From Candidatus Mycobacterium methanotrophicum (GTDB taxonomy: Bacteria; Actinomycetota; Actinomycetes; Mycobacteriales; Mycobacteriaceae), in NCBI RefSeq assembly GCF_023515995.1, contig NZ_CP097320.1, positions 4,650,001 to 4,714,000 of the forward strand: DNA of 64,000 nt. Reading direction: 5' to 3'. Each line of letters begins with the position of its first letter. Within the stretch, counting starts at the first letter, position 1. The notes under the pieces were generated by a model. It did no database searches and had not been told where the DNA came from. It saw nothing but the letters and a program-made list of their open reading frames with translations. Positions 8,868 through 16,079 of this stretch are shown piece after piece. The position numbers and the translations under genes are program-made.

Positions 8868-9195
8868 GTTTTCTCACTTGGGGCGCGTGAGTCTGATGTG
8901 ATTGGTGATGCCGGCGTCTCTTACCTGATGGACGCGGGGTCCTTGCCTGAGGATCGGTTTCTACCACGAAATCGACTGCCCCCCAGGAGGACCCCGCGTG
9001 TTCGCCTACTCTGCCATCTGCGACGTGCCCGAACAAACCCTGCTGTATGTCACCGCCCTGTTGCGCATGCATCGACGTGAGATCGGCACCCGGACCGAAC
9101 GACGTGCCGGCACGGCCCGCGCCCAAGCGAAGCTGGTGTTGCGGTGGTTTCGCGACGACGCGGCGATCCGCATACTGGCCGCCGAGGCCACTCTG
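8868..9195 (+). mobile_element. IS5-family element copy 2, truncated on the right
   Basis: The left end GTTTTCTCACTTGGGGC (8868 onward) is identical to the transposase-proximal end of copy 1 (6689 downward). Homology runs through the leader and the first 65 codons of the transposase (8998 onward), then stops at about 9195, where the sequence joins a tnsB stub in the opposite direction. The second terminal repeat is missing. Confidence 0.8.
8998..9195 (+). pseudogene. IS5-family transposase, N-terminal fragment
   Basis: It starts at GTG 8998 and reads MFAYSAICDVPEQTLLYVTA, very close to copy 1, through the RWFRDDAAIRILAAEA helix. It then loses homology, so the helix-turn-helix is incomplete and the whole DDE domain is absent. 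Copy 1 could in principle still recognise its remaining end. Confidence 0.8.
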
Positions 9196-9197
9196 GG

Positions 9198-9430
9198 GCG
9201 GCTGGCGAGAAGTCGTCATCGCCGGACGGCCCGTCCCGTTCCGGGATCACTCGTGTGCCGTTTGACATGAGAAGTTCGTTGAGGCGGGCACGGATTAGCG
9301 TTTGCTTTGACGTGCCTTTCAACACGACATCCAGCCCTGTCTGGCCAGTACGGATCTCAACGATCTCCACCAACTCCCCGTCGTGCACGAGCCGGGTGCC
9401 CACGCCGATGCGTACCCCAGCCGAAGTCAT
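9198..9430 (-). pseudogene. tnsB-like transposase, N-terminal stub of a second Tn7-like element
   Basis: From ATG 9430 about 70 residues (MTSAGVRIGVGTRLVHDGEL, then EIVEIRTGQTGLDVVLKGTS, then NGTRVIPERDGPSGDD) closely match the start of the intact TnsB at 23067-25217. Homology stops at about 9220 and the frame runs into IS5 sequence. No DDE domain remains. The start overlaps the tnsA stop by ATGA, the same arrangement as in the intact element. Confidence 0.85.
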
Positions 9431-10164
9431 GCTGGCCTCCTCAGTTCTGTTCGTCCGCCAAGTGGCTCGCTCAGGTCGATCAGCAGTTCCTGCAGCCAGA
9501 GAAGGTGCAGCACAGCAGATTTGACGTGGCGGATCGGCTCCCCTGGCAGGCACTTGAACGCGTCCGCCAGTGGCGAGCCGTCCAGATTCTTCTTCTCCCG
9601 TAGTTGCACCAGGAGCTCCGGCCGGAATAGCCAGTCGCGCCGGTATCCCGCTAGGAAGCGGAGGTTCTCCAACTCCACTGCGATGGGCTCGGTCGCCACT
9701 TCATAGCGCCATCCGCGCGCCTCAACGAGTTCTCGAGTCCACTCGAATGTGAAGGCCACCTTGGGATCGGAGAGCCGGCGGGCGGGCTTCACATCGATGA
9801 CCACAGGGCCTGTGTCTGTGATCAGCAGATAATCCGGGATATGCTTGCGTGGCTTGCGGTCGATCGACGCCCGGAGCAGAAATGGTTGGGCGACGATTTG
9901 CCGCACGCTCATGTCGAAATCGGCAAAGAGCAAGCGCGCCAATTCAAGTCGCGATTCGTAGATGACGTGACGGCCAACGGTGCTCGACCAGTAGGTTCCC
10001 GAGTAGTGCTTCTGCCCAGCGCGCCACCGGAACTCACGCCACGGATGCGCATCCGCCAGGATATTCGGACCAGCGGCGGCGAGTGCAACCGAGGACACAT
10101 CGCCTTTCGGCGCGGTCCGGAACCGCACCGTTATGGTTGCAGCGCTCTTGGCCGCCGGAACCAT
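9427..10164 (-). CDS. tnsA: TnsA-like transposon endonuclease, second copy
   Basis: A full-length protein of 245 residues, close to the second TnsA at 25214. The N-terminal PD-(D/E)XK nuclease carries Glu70 (IYESRLELARLLFADFD), Asp111 (HIPDYLLITDTGPVV) and Lys126 (IDVKPARR), matching the E-D-K triad of Tn7 TnsA, which cuts the 5' ends of the transposon. The C-terminal part should contact TnsB/TnsC. It differs from the other copy at many residues, so the two are separate lineages rather than a fresh duplication. Its own tnsB is truncated and no tnsC or tniQ follows, so it could act only with the partners made by the intact copy. Confidence 0.88.
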   Translation of the reverse strand: MVPAAKSAATITVRFRTAPKGDVSSVALAAAGPNILADAHPWREFRWRAGQKHYSGTYWSSTVGRHVIYESRLELARLLFADFDMSVRQIVAQPFLLRASIDRKPRKHIPDYLLITDTGPVVIDVKPARRLSDPKVAFTFEWTRELVEARGWRYEVATEPIAVELENLRFLAGYRRDWLFRPELLVQLREKKNLDGSPLADAFKCLPGEPIRHVKSAVLHLLWLQELLIDLSEPLGGRTELRRPA

Positions 10165-10257
10165 GTCTCTCCTGCTACCGCTTGGTCAAATCTGCACCCG
10201 AAGTCATGCTCAAAGAGTGGCACTCGCAAGCTCGGACACCGCGCAGGCGCGTCGGGG

Positions 10258-10335
10258 TGTCTCACCGCCGCTTCAAATTTGAAGTCCAATTGGAAATCAT
10301 CCGTGAGATTTTGAAGTCCGGCGTGAGACCCTACA
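10258..10335. mobile_element. Right end of the remnant Tn7-like element (element A)
   Basis: Read inward from 10335, the end begins TGTAGGGTCTCACG. A second site (AATCTCACGG, at about 10302-10311) and an opposite-facing GTCTCACC (10258-10265) follow. The same spacing of three sites is seen at the right ends near 12308 and 26120. Such repeated boxes are the expected TnsB binding sites. The end faces the tnsA promoter, as in the intact element. The other end of element A is not in the window. Confidence 0.75.
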
Positions 10336-10340
10336 CACAA
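10336..10340. repeat. 5-bp target duplication CACAA (left)
   Basis: Five bases separate the right end of element A (...CCTACA, ending 10335) from the next left end (TGTAGG..., starting 10341). The same CACAA is found at 26121-26125, directly after the last right end and before dnaB. Five bases is the duplication size of Tn7-type transposition. Confidence 0.75.
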
Positions 10341-10433
10341 TGTAGGTCCTCACCGCTGATGGCATCTCACCATTGCCGCGAACTGCGGTTCTCGAAGTTG
10401 TCTCACGGCCGCTGCGGCCCGGTTTGTCTCACG
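10341..10433. mobile_element. Left end of the left unit: repeated TnsB-type boxes
   Basis: The terminal box TGTAGGTCCTCACC (10341-10354) is followed by ATCTCACC (10364), GTCTCACG (10400) and GTCTCACG (10426). The same series of a terminal box and direct GTCTCACG boxes, the last two 26 bp apart, is seen inside 12313 (boxes at 12371 and 12397). Inside 18919, TGTCTCAT (18976) and GTCTCACG (19002) are also 26 bp apart. Confidence 0.75.
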
Positions 10434-10535
10434 AAACGCTTCATTTCCCAGCGCTACCGTCGCAGCGGCGGGAGCCCGCCGGGATCTGCGGAAAATGAGA
10501 GGACCGCGTCGCGGGTGGGCTTCTAGGATTCGCGG

Positions 10536-11177
10536 ATGGAACCGGGCGGGATAACGACGGCGTTGGCACGTCGCCTGGTGGACGGCCAGTTTCCGCAGTG
10601 GTCGTGGCTGCCGATTCGAGCGGTGGCGCGCCAGGGTATGGACAACCGCAGCTTCCGCCTTGGTGACGATCTCGTCGTGCGCCTGCCCGCCGGCGAGTGG
10701 TATGCCCTGCAGGTCGCCAAGGAGCAGATGTGGCTGCCCCGGCTGGGGCCGCTGTTGCCGCTGCCGATTCCACAACCGCTGGCGCACGGTGTCCCGGGGT
10801 GTGGCTACCCCTATCCCTGGTCGATCTACCGGTGGATCGACGGCACCACCGCCGCCGAATCGGTCACCGACTGGCGTCCCATCGCGGAGCCCTTGGGCCG
10901 ATTCCTGGCCGCGCTGCACCACGTCGATCCCCGCGGTGGCCCAGAGCCCGGCCGGCACAACTTCTTTCGTGGCGCGCCGGTGAGCGTCTACGCCGAGGAA
11001 ACCACCGCCGCGATCGACACCCTCAGCCATGAAATCGCCCGGTCCGGCGCCCACGCCGTCTGGGCCGCCGCCACCGCCACCCATTGGACGGGACCGCCGC
11101 GGTGGTTTCATGGCGACGTCTCCGCCGACAACCTGCTCACCCGTGCTACGCATCGCACCGTCTCCCGAGCCGGGTAG
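10536..11177 (+). pseudogene. Aminoglycoside phosphotransferase-family (APH) protein, C-terminally truncated
   Basis: From ATG 10536 the protein has the N-lobe (MDNRSFRLGDDLVVRLPAGE with the ATP-binding Lys/Arg region, then AKEQMWLPRLGPLLPLPIPQ) and reaches the catalytic loop WFHGDVSADNLL. Homology stops there at about residue 202; the Mg-binding Asp block (usually IDFG/IDWG) and about 90 C-terminal residues are missing. The frame then overlaps the start of the next gene and ends at TAG 11177. An APH enzyme without the Mg site should be inactive. It was carried in as transposon cargo or was cut when the next gene was joined. Confidence 0.75.
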
Positions 11178-12078
11178 CTCAGACGTCACGGCCTGGGCCG
11201 ATGATTACATCCACTTCGAGAACGAGCCCGAGTGGCAAAAGCTTTTGCGCAAAACCATAACGACTCGATGCGCGGTGCTAGACCCGTCTCCCGACGAAGT
11301 CGTACACGCCACGTTCTACGGTGACAAGCCACCGCGCATGGATATCGAGAACCTTGTGCTCTACAACCTCCATTACTCGTTCATACAGCCTGGCCGCAAC
11401 GGGATTCGCTTCGAACACGGACTCGATACACCTGCGGCACCTAACGGGGAGGCGTATCGAGTCGGTTACCGCTACGCACTCGCACCCCGCGAGGGAGGCT
11501 TCACCGACTGGGAGCACGGCCGCACGGTGGCGTCGTTCGATTGGACCGACCTCGGCGAGTTCCGTAGAGAGAAGGTCCCGGCTCAGGTCTGGCTAGCGCT
11601 CGCCCGCGGCCGCAGCGGACAGCCAGAACCAACTCTCGTGGCGGGGACCCCCTTCGCGGTCAACGTAAAAATCCGGCCACCGCGTGTCAATTCACCCGGC
11701 CCGAATACCGAACTGGTGAAAGGAATTATCGACGGCATCGTCTGCGCATTCCAAGCCCACATCGACCCTTCGACCTCAGGCGAGGTCGCGGCACGGCTCG
11801 CAAAAGTCCTCCCTGCCGATCCCGAAGAGATCGAGACCCTGCTGCTCGAACGCAGATGGTCCGTGCTGGGTGCTGTGCCTCGACTGGTCTTTCTACGGGG
11901 TGCCACCGTGCAGTGGAATCCCGCCGACGACTGGTGTACCGCTGGCGAGCTCCTCACTGCTGCACCGGAACCGACCGGCACAGGCTGGGCGATCAGCGGG
12001 CAGATCGTCGAACTGTCGCGCCGACCAAGCGGACGCGCAATAAACTCCGACGCCCGACGTCCCTATGACCGCCCCTGA
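11143..12078 (+). CDS. Unrecognised 311-residue transposon cargo protein
   Basis: The most likely start is GTG 11143 (VLRIAPSPEPGSSDV), although the frame is open further upstream. The protein is acidic and soluble, with no signal peptide, membrane segment or nucleotide-binding motif that I can see. Notable stretches are DEVVHATFYGDKPPRMDIEN, LVLYNLHYSFIQPGRNGIRF, YRVGYRYALAPREGGF and a C-terminal half with LVKGIIDGIVCAFQAHIDPS, which suggests two domains. Codon use fits an actinobacterium. It sits alone on the 2-kb left unit, where Tn7-like elements keep selectable or defence cargo; that placement is the only hint of a role, so no function is assigned. Confidence 0.65.
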   Translation: MLRIAPSPEPGSSDVTAWADDYIHFENEPEWQKLLRKTITTRCAVLDPSPDEVVHATFYGDKPPRMDIENLVLYNLHYSFIQPGRNGIRFEHGLDTPAAPNGEAYRVGYRYALAPREGGFTDWEHGRTVASFDWTDLGEFRREKVPAQVWLALARGRSGQPEPTLVAGTPFAVNVKIRPPRVNSPGPNTELVKGIIDGIVCAFQAHIDPSTSGEVAARLAKVLPADPEEIETLLLERRWSVLGAVPRLVFLRGATVQWNPADDWCTAGELLTAAPEPTGTGWAISGQIVELSRRPSGRAINSDARRPYDRP

Positions 12079-12100
12079 TCGTCCGCCGGAATCGTAATGC

Positions 12101-12190
12101 ATGGAGACGTATCACGAGCACTGGGATGCACAGCAGAGACGCTACAAGCACAAGCTAGACAACGAGATTCGAGGTTTCCCACCTCGTTGA
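12101..12190 (+). CDS. Possible 29-residue peptide after the cargo gene
   Basis: ATG 12101 to TGA 12190 encodes a basic, His- and Arg-rich peptide (METYHEHWDAQQRRYKHKLD and nine further residues). It begins 22 bases after the 311-residue gene with no strong ribosome binding site. It could be a real small protein or chance; it is listed because it is the only open frame before the transposon end. Confidence 0.25.
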   Translation: METYHEHWDAQQRRYKHKLDNEIRGFPPR

Positions 12191-12230
12191 GACTGCACCC
12201 CTAGTCCCGTCGCAACCGTTCGACGTGTGC

Positions 12231-12308
12231 CTGTCTCACGCGATCTGCACAAGTGCAGCGGTGGTGCAGCCCAACGTGAGAAAGTGCAGTCAAAGTTGAG
12301 AACCTACA
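12231..12308. mobile_element. Right end of the left unit (element D)
   Basis: Read inward from 12308, the end begins TGTAGGTTCTCAACTTTGAC, then has TTCTCACG (12280-12287) and an opposite GTCTCACG (12234-12241). This repeats the right-end layout at 10335 and 26120. It is followed by ACCCG and then the end of the nested element. Confidence 0.75.
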
Positions 12309-12582
12309 CCCGTGTGGCTTCTCAAGTTCCGTGTCCAATTGCTGACCGCTGACCTGGCGGAACGCGCGGCGTCTCACGTCGTGTCCAGCCGTATTTGTCT
12401 CACGTCGGTGTCCATTGTTGGAATTGCCTCGGTTCGCTCGTCTTCGGCTCGGTTGGTTGGTTGGGGGTGCCGCTAACCATCGCGACCGCCAGCGCTCCCT
12501 CTCTGTGACGAGTGGGGGCCGCAAGATAGGCAAGTAGTTCATCGCGTTCGTACCACGACGTGGTCGCCTCGGATGGCCACCG

Positions 12583-13578
12583 TCAGATGCGAAGAAGCGC
12601 TTCGGCATTCGCGTGGGCTATGGCATGGGTGTCGTCCTCGGACAGACCCGCTCGTTCCAGAAAGGTGGAGACGTCGTCGCGCACGATGTAGGGGAAGTCC
12701 TCGGAGTAGACGATCCGGTCGGCACCCAACTCGGCAGTCATGTAGTTCAACTGATTCTGGTTGTACATACCCGACGGGGTGATCCACACCTGCTGGCGGT
12801 AGTAGTCGCTCGGTGCTCGTTCCAGCCCGGTGGGCACCAAGGCAAGGGTTTCGTCGAACCGCTCCAGGTAGAAGGCGGCCAGTTCTCCCCAATGACCGCT
12901 GAGCAACTTCAGCGTGGGATGACGGTCCAGGGCACCGGAGAGGATCAGGCGAAGGACGTGGATGCCGGCGTCGGCGTGCCATCCAAAGGCTGGTCCGGAG
13001 AACATGATCTGGACTGATGCAGGCCAGTCGCCGGCATAGTAGTGCGTGGAGACGGGCGTGTCCGGCAGCCCGGGGTGGACGTAGATGGGCAAGTCGACGG
13101 CTACGGCCGCGGTCAGAATCGGGTCGAACCGGCGGTCGTCGAGGAAGGATCCGTGGAAGCTACCCATGATGAGAGCGCCGACGAACCCGTGCTCACCGAC
13201 GCACCTCCGCAGCTCCTCCGCGGCTGCGTCCGGGTCGTAGAGGGGCAGCGTGGCGAAGCCTCGGAACCGATCCGGGTGTTCGGCGATCTGGCCGGCCAAG
13301 TCGTTGTTCACCCGCCGGCACAAGTCGACGGCCTCGGGATGGTTGAGCGTGCTGGGGCTGCCGTTGCCGTGAGAGACGACCTGAACGTCGATGCCGACCT
13401 GATCCATGTGTGCCAGCCGGTTGCCGTCCAACCGAGTGGTGGAATCAGTGTCCGACGTAAAGGCCGTGGCGAAGTCGGCGAGCCCCTCGGCGGGCAGCGG
13501 GGGCGGCCCGGCCAGCTCCGCCACGCGGGCACTGACTTGCCGGTGTTCGAAGTGTTCTTCGACGGTGATGATGCGCAT
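12583..13578 (-). CDS. Amidohydrolase family 2 protein, ACMSD / resorcylate-decarboxylase type
   Basis: Starting at ATG 13578 behind AGGAAAGGAAC, the protein has 331 residues. The metal-site motifs of the decarboxylase branch of the amidohydrolase superfamily are visible: VEEHF at the N-terminus (E-x-H in place of HxH), PIYVHPGLP, LKLLSGHWGE and YSEDFPY near the C-terminus. Related enzymes remove a carboxyl group from, or open, aromatic acids using Zn or Mn. Here it is the last gene of a minus-strand cluster with an NTF2-like protein, two VOC proteins and a CocE hydrolase, which fits breakdown of an aromatic or ester compound. The true substrate is unknown. Confidence 0.8.
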   Translation of the reverse strand: MRIITVEEHFEHRQVSARVAELAGPPPLPAEGLADFATAFTSDTDSTTRLDGNRLAHMDQVGIDVQVVSHGNGSPSTLNHPEAVDLCRRVNNDLAGQIAEHPDRFRGFATLPLYDPDAAAEELRRCVGEHGFVGALIMGSFHGSFLDDRRFDPILTAAVAVDLPIYVHPGLPDTPVSTHYYAGDWPASVQIMFSGPAFGWHADAGIHVLRLILSGALDRHPTLKLLSGHWGELAAFYLERFDETLALVPTGLERAPSDYYRQQVWITPSGMYNQNQLNYMTAELGADRIVYSEDFPYIVRDDVSTFLERAGLSEDDTHAIAHANAEALLRI

Positions 13579-13675
13579 GATGTTCCTTTCCTGGGCGAGT
13601 GGCGCCCGCATCACGCCTCACTTTCCTGCAGAGAGGGCGCGACGACGCCCGTTTCGGGTGGGCCGACTCAGCAGA

Positions 13676-14378
13676 TCAGCGTGACGTCTCGGTGGCCGCG
13701 GCGAGAATCCAGTTGCGGAATTCCACGGCGAGGTGTTGTCGGTGATGTTCGAAGACGTCTACTGGACACGCCGCGGGAAAGTACGCCGTGAGGCTGGCGT
13801 TTGAAACCCTCGGCGGTGTCGCCGAACTGCGTGCACATCCGGCCTATGAATGTTCCGTCCGGCAGGGTCAACGTCGCGATCCTGCGGATCGGGTAGTCGG
13901 CTTCGGGCAGCACTTCGGCGACGATTGCGTCATCCCACGTCGCGGCGCCTTCGTAGATGGGTAGCCGGATCTCGCAGACGTGTGCACCGAGCACCTCGAC
14001 GATCTTGACCGATGCATCGGGTAGAGGCGTGATGACGATGTGGTCGGGTTCGGCAGCGAGCATGACGCTCTCGTTGTCGAACTGCCGGTCGAGCCATTGC
14101 AAGAACTCAGACGACGTGAGTCCCTTGATGGCCAACACCGTCGTGGCAGGCCTGAGTTGGCCGGAGCTGGCCGTCACCCGCCCGCTCATGAAGGCGTTGG
14201 CCTCTTCGATGTCGGCACTGAGCAGGTCCAGCAGTCCTTGTCGGCCGAGCTTGCCCTTGAGCAGGGCCAGCATTCGCCGTGCATGTTGCAACTCGAACTC
14301 GTCGATGTCGCCCGGGGCGGTAGGACCCGATACGAGATCGACGACACACGGCGTTGTCGTCGGTTGGTTGCCTGGCAT
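13676..14378 (-). pseudogene. Conserved-looking hypothetical protein of the catabolic cluster, single frameshift near the 3' end
   Basis: From ATG 14378 (MPGNQPTTTPCVVDLVSGPT) the frame is good for about 190 residues, through FIGRMCTQFGDTAEGFKRQ. At about 13800 the natural continuation lies one frame over (TAYFPAACPVDVFEHHRQHL, then VEFRNWILAAATETSR and TGA at 13676), so one extra base is present. Without correction the protein would end in an Arg/Ser-rich tail. I do not recognise the family. There are no membrane segments. The position between an amidohydrolase and a VOC protein suggests a subunit or helper of that pathway. A sequencing error is an alternative to real inactivation. Confidence 0.55.
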
Positions 14379-14431
14379 CTTGAGTATTCCTTGGTGAAAG
14401 ATCGTCAAACGAGGCTGCCGAGCCGCGCCGT

Positions 14432-14923
14432 TCAGTCTCGGTGGTCGGGGTGGTGGCGGTGTTCGATGAGTTCGAGAACGATGCCGTGTGGATCCTTGAA
14501 GGTCAGTATCCTGAGGAAGCCGTCGGTGGGGGCTTGCACGGTGGCGGGTTCGCAGAGGAGTTCGACGTCGCCGCGCCGGCGCAGCGTGTCGTAGATCGCG
14601 TCGGTGTCGTCCACGTCGAAGGCCATTCGGGTGATGCCCACGTGGTTCATCTGCCCGTAGGGGCCTTCCCCGACCACGGTGGCGGGTTCGACGAATTCGA
14701 TGAGGTCGATGACGGTGGCGTTGTCGGTGTGCTTGCCGCGTAGGTGGTTGGCGTGGATGACGATCTCTCGTCCGGGGAAGCCCAGGACGGCACCGTCGGA
14801 ACGTTCATTCCTCAGGCTTCCGATGGATTCGAGCCCGAGCACGTCCTGATAGAACGCGAGCGCCTCGTCGATGTCGGGCACGGTGATGCACACGTGGAAG
14901 AGCCTGTTGATGTATCTATCCAT
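14432..14923 (-). CDS. VOC (glyoxalase/extradiol dioxygenase fold) protein
   Basis: It has 163 residues from ATG 14923, which follows AAAGGACG and overlaps the previous gene by 8 bases. The typical beta-alpha-beta-beta-beta halves are present: LFHVCITVPDIDEALAFYQD, a middle GQMNHVGITRMAFDV and the end PHGIVLELIEH. The possible metal ligands His (LFHV), His (MNHV) and Glu (LELIE) are all retained, so this member could be a metal-dependent lyase, isomerase or dioxygenase. It is probably a gene duplicate of its upstream neighbour. Confidence 0.85.
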   Translation of the reverse strand: MDRYINRLFHVCITVPDIDEALAFYQDVLGLESIGSLRNERSDGAVLGFPGREIVIHANHLRGKHTDNATVIDLIEFVEPATVVGEGPYGQMNHVGITRMAFDVDDTDAIYDTLRRRGDVELLCEPATVQAPTDGFLRILTFKDPHGIVLELIEHRHHPDHRD

Positions 14924-15431
14924 CGTGATCGTCCTTTGCTTCGGGCTGGTCGGCTTGGGTGGCGGTGATGAACACGCCGAAGGGGTCTCGGAAGCTAAAC
15001 CAGCGTGACCGATGAGTGTCCTGGCCTTGGCGAATGACGATTTCGCGTGGTGAACAGACGATGTGGACGCCGTCGTGCGAAGCGATCGCCTCAAACGCGT
15101 CGTCGACGTCATCGACGAGCAGAGCCAGCCGTGTCAGTCCTGCGTGGTTCATCCGGTGGTAGGGGCCGTCGTCGGTATCGGTTCGGGGGTCGGTGAATTC
15201 GACGAGATTGATTGCGGTCGCGGACTGTTCGGTTGCGCCGGCGGTCACGACGTGGTGCGCCGTGAGGCTTACGACTTCTCTGTCGAAGCCGAGCAGGACA
15301 CCGTCGGCGTCACCGTTGTCGGTAGCGAAAGCCGATTCGAACCCCAGGACGTCGCAATAGAATTTGAGTGCCTTGGTGATGTCGGGTACGGCGATGCAGA
15401 CGTGCAGAAGTTTCGCGGTTAGCGAAGCCAT
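14916..15431 (-). CDS. VOC-fold protein, second of a pair
   Basis: 171 residues: LLHVCIAVPDITKALKFYCD at the start, RMNHAGLTRLALLVDD in the middle and DPFGVFITATQADQ at the end. The two His positions match its partner, but the C-terminal Glu is replaced (FGVFITATQ), so the metal site is incomplete. It may work only as a heterodimer with the next gene, whose start lies inside its last codons; this translational coupling favours a joint complex. Confidence 0.82.
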   Translation of the reverse strand: MASLTAKLLHVCIAVPDITKALKFYCDVLGFESAFATDNGDADGVLLGFDREVVSLTAHHVVTAGATEQSATAINLVEFTDPRTDTDDGPYHRMNHAGLTRLALLVDDVDDAFEAIASHDGVHIVCSPREIVIRQGQDTHRSRWFSFRDPFGVFITATQADQPEAKDDHDG

Positions 15432-15514
15432 GGGTGCTCCTTATTTGGGCATCGCAGCTGTTCGCGTCGATCGACCGGATGCCGTGTCGGCATCGGTCGC
15501 AGTGATGCGGGCAG

Positions 15515-16039
15515 TTAGTCGGCTTGGGGGAAGGCGTTGAGTAGGGCGATCTGACCGGACTCGCTGGCCTGGTGGAGGACATTGAGGTCCATGTCGGGGT
15601 GGTGGTCTCCCTCGGGTTGCGGTACTGCCGGATTACCGGTCCACGAGACCAGCCGGCACACCCGATGTGCGATGCGCCATCCCGCCGCGGTGCGGACGAG
15701 GGTGTCGTCGTACCAACCGGTGCCCTGCCAGGTGGGCCCGCCGTCCGCGGCGTGGCGTACGAGGAGCCAGTTGCCGTAGCTGAACGCGTACGCCTGGTCA
15801 CCGTCGACCTTGACGACTTGGCCCATCATGGTGTGTTGGTGGCTGTCCAAGGTTTGGTGGAAACCGGCGAACGATTGCTTGAAGTCCGCCAGGCCGGTCC
15901 AGGCCGCGCCGGCGGGGCCGAACTCGGCGACGACGTCGTCGGTGAAGACGAGGTCGAACAGGTCCCAGCGGTGAGCATCGAGTGCGAGGCCGTAGAGGTT
16001 GAGCAGCTCGACGATCTCCGCGTTGTCCTGTGCGGTCAT
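15515..16039 (-). CDS. SnoaL-like (NTF2 superfamily) protein
   Basis: 174 residues. The N-terminal helix NAEIVELLNLYGLALDAHRW, the FTDDVVAEFGPAG strand, GFHQTLDSHQHTMMGQVVKV and GTGWYDDTLVRTAAGWRIAH are hallmarks of the SnoaL_4/NTF2-like cone fold. Members act as dehydratases, isomerases, decarboxylases or ring hydroxylation helpers; the pocket has Asp and His residues. It lies upstream of the VOC pair in the same direction and is probably co-transcribed with the CocE-type gene before it. Confidence 0.82.
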   Translation of the reverse strand: MTAQDNAEIVELLNLYGLALDAHRWDLFDLVFTDDVVAEFGPAGAAWTGLADFKQSFAGFHQTLDSHQHTMMGQVVKVDGDQAYAFSYGNWLLVRHAADGGPTWQGTGWYDDTLVRTAAGWRIAHRVCRLVSWTGNPAVPQPEGDHHPDMDLNVLHQASESGQIALLNAFPQAD

Positions 16040-16079
16040 GGATATGAGCCCTTTCTATCCGTTGCAGCCGGATGGCGGA

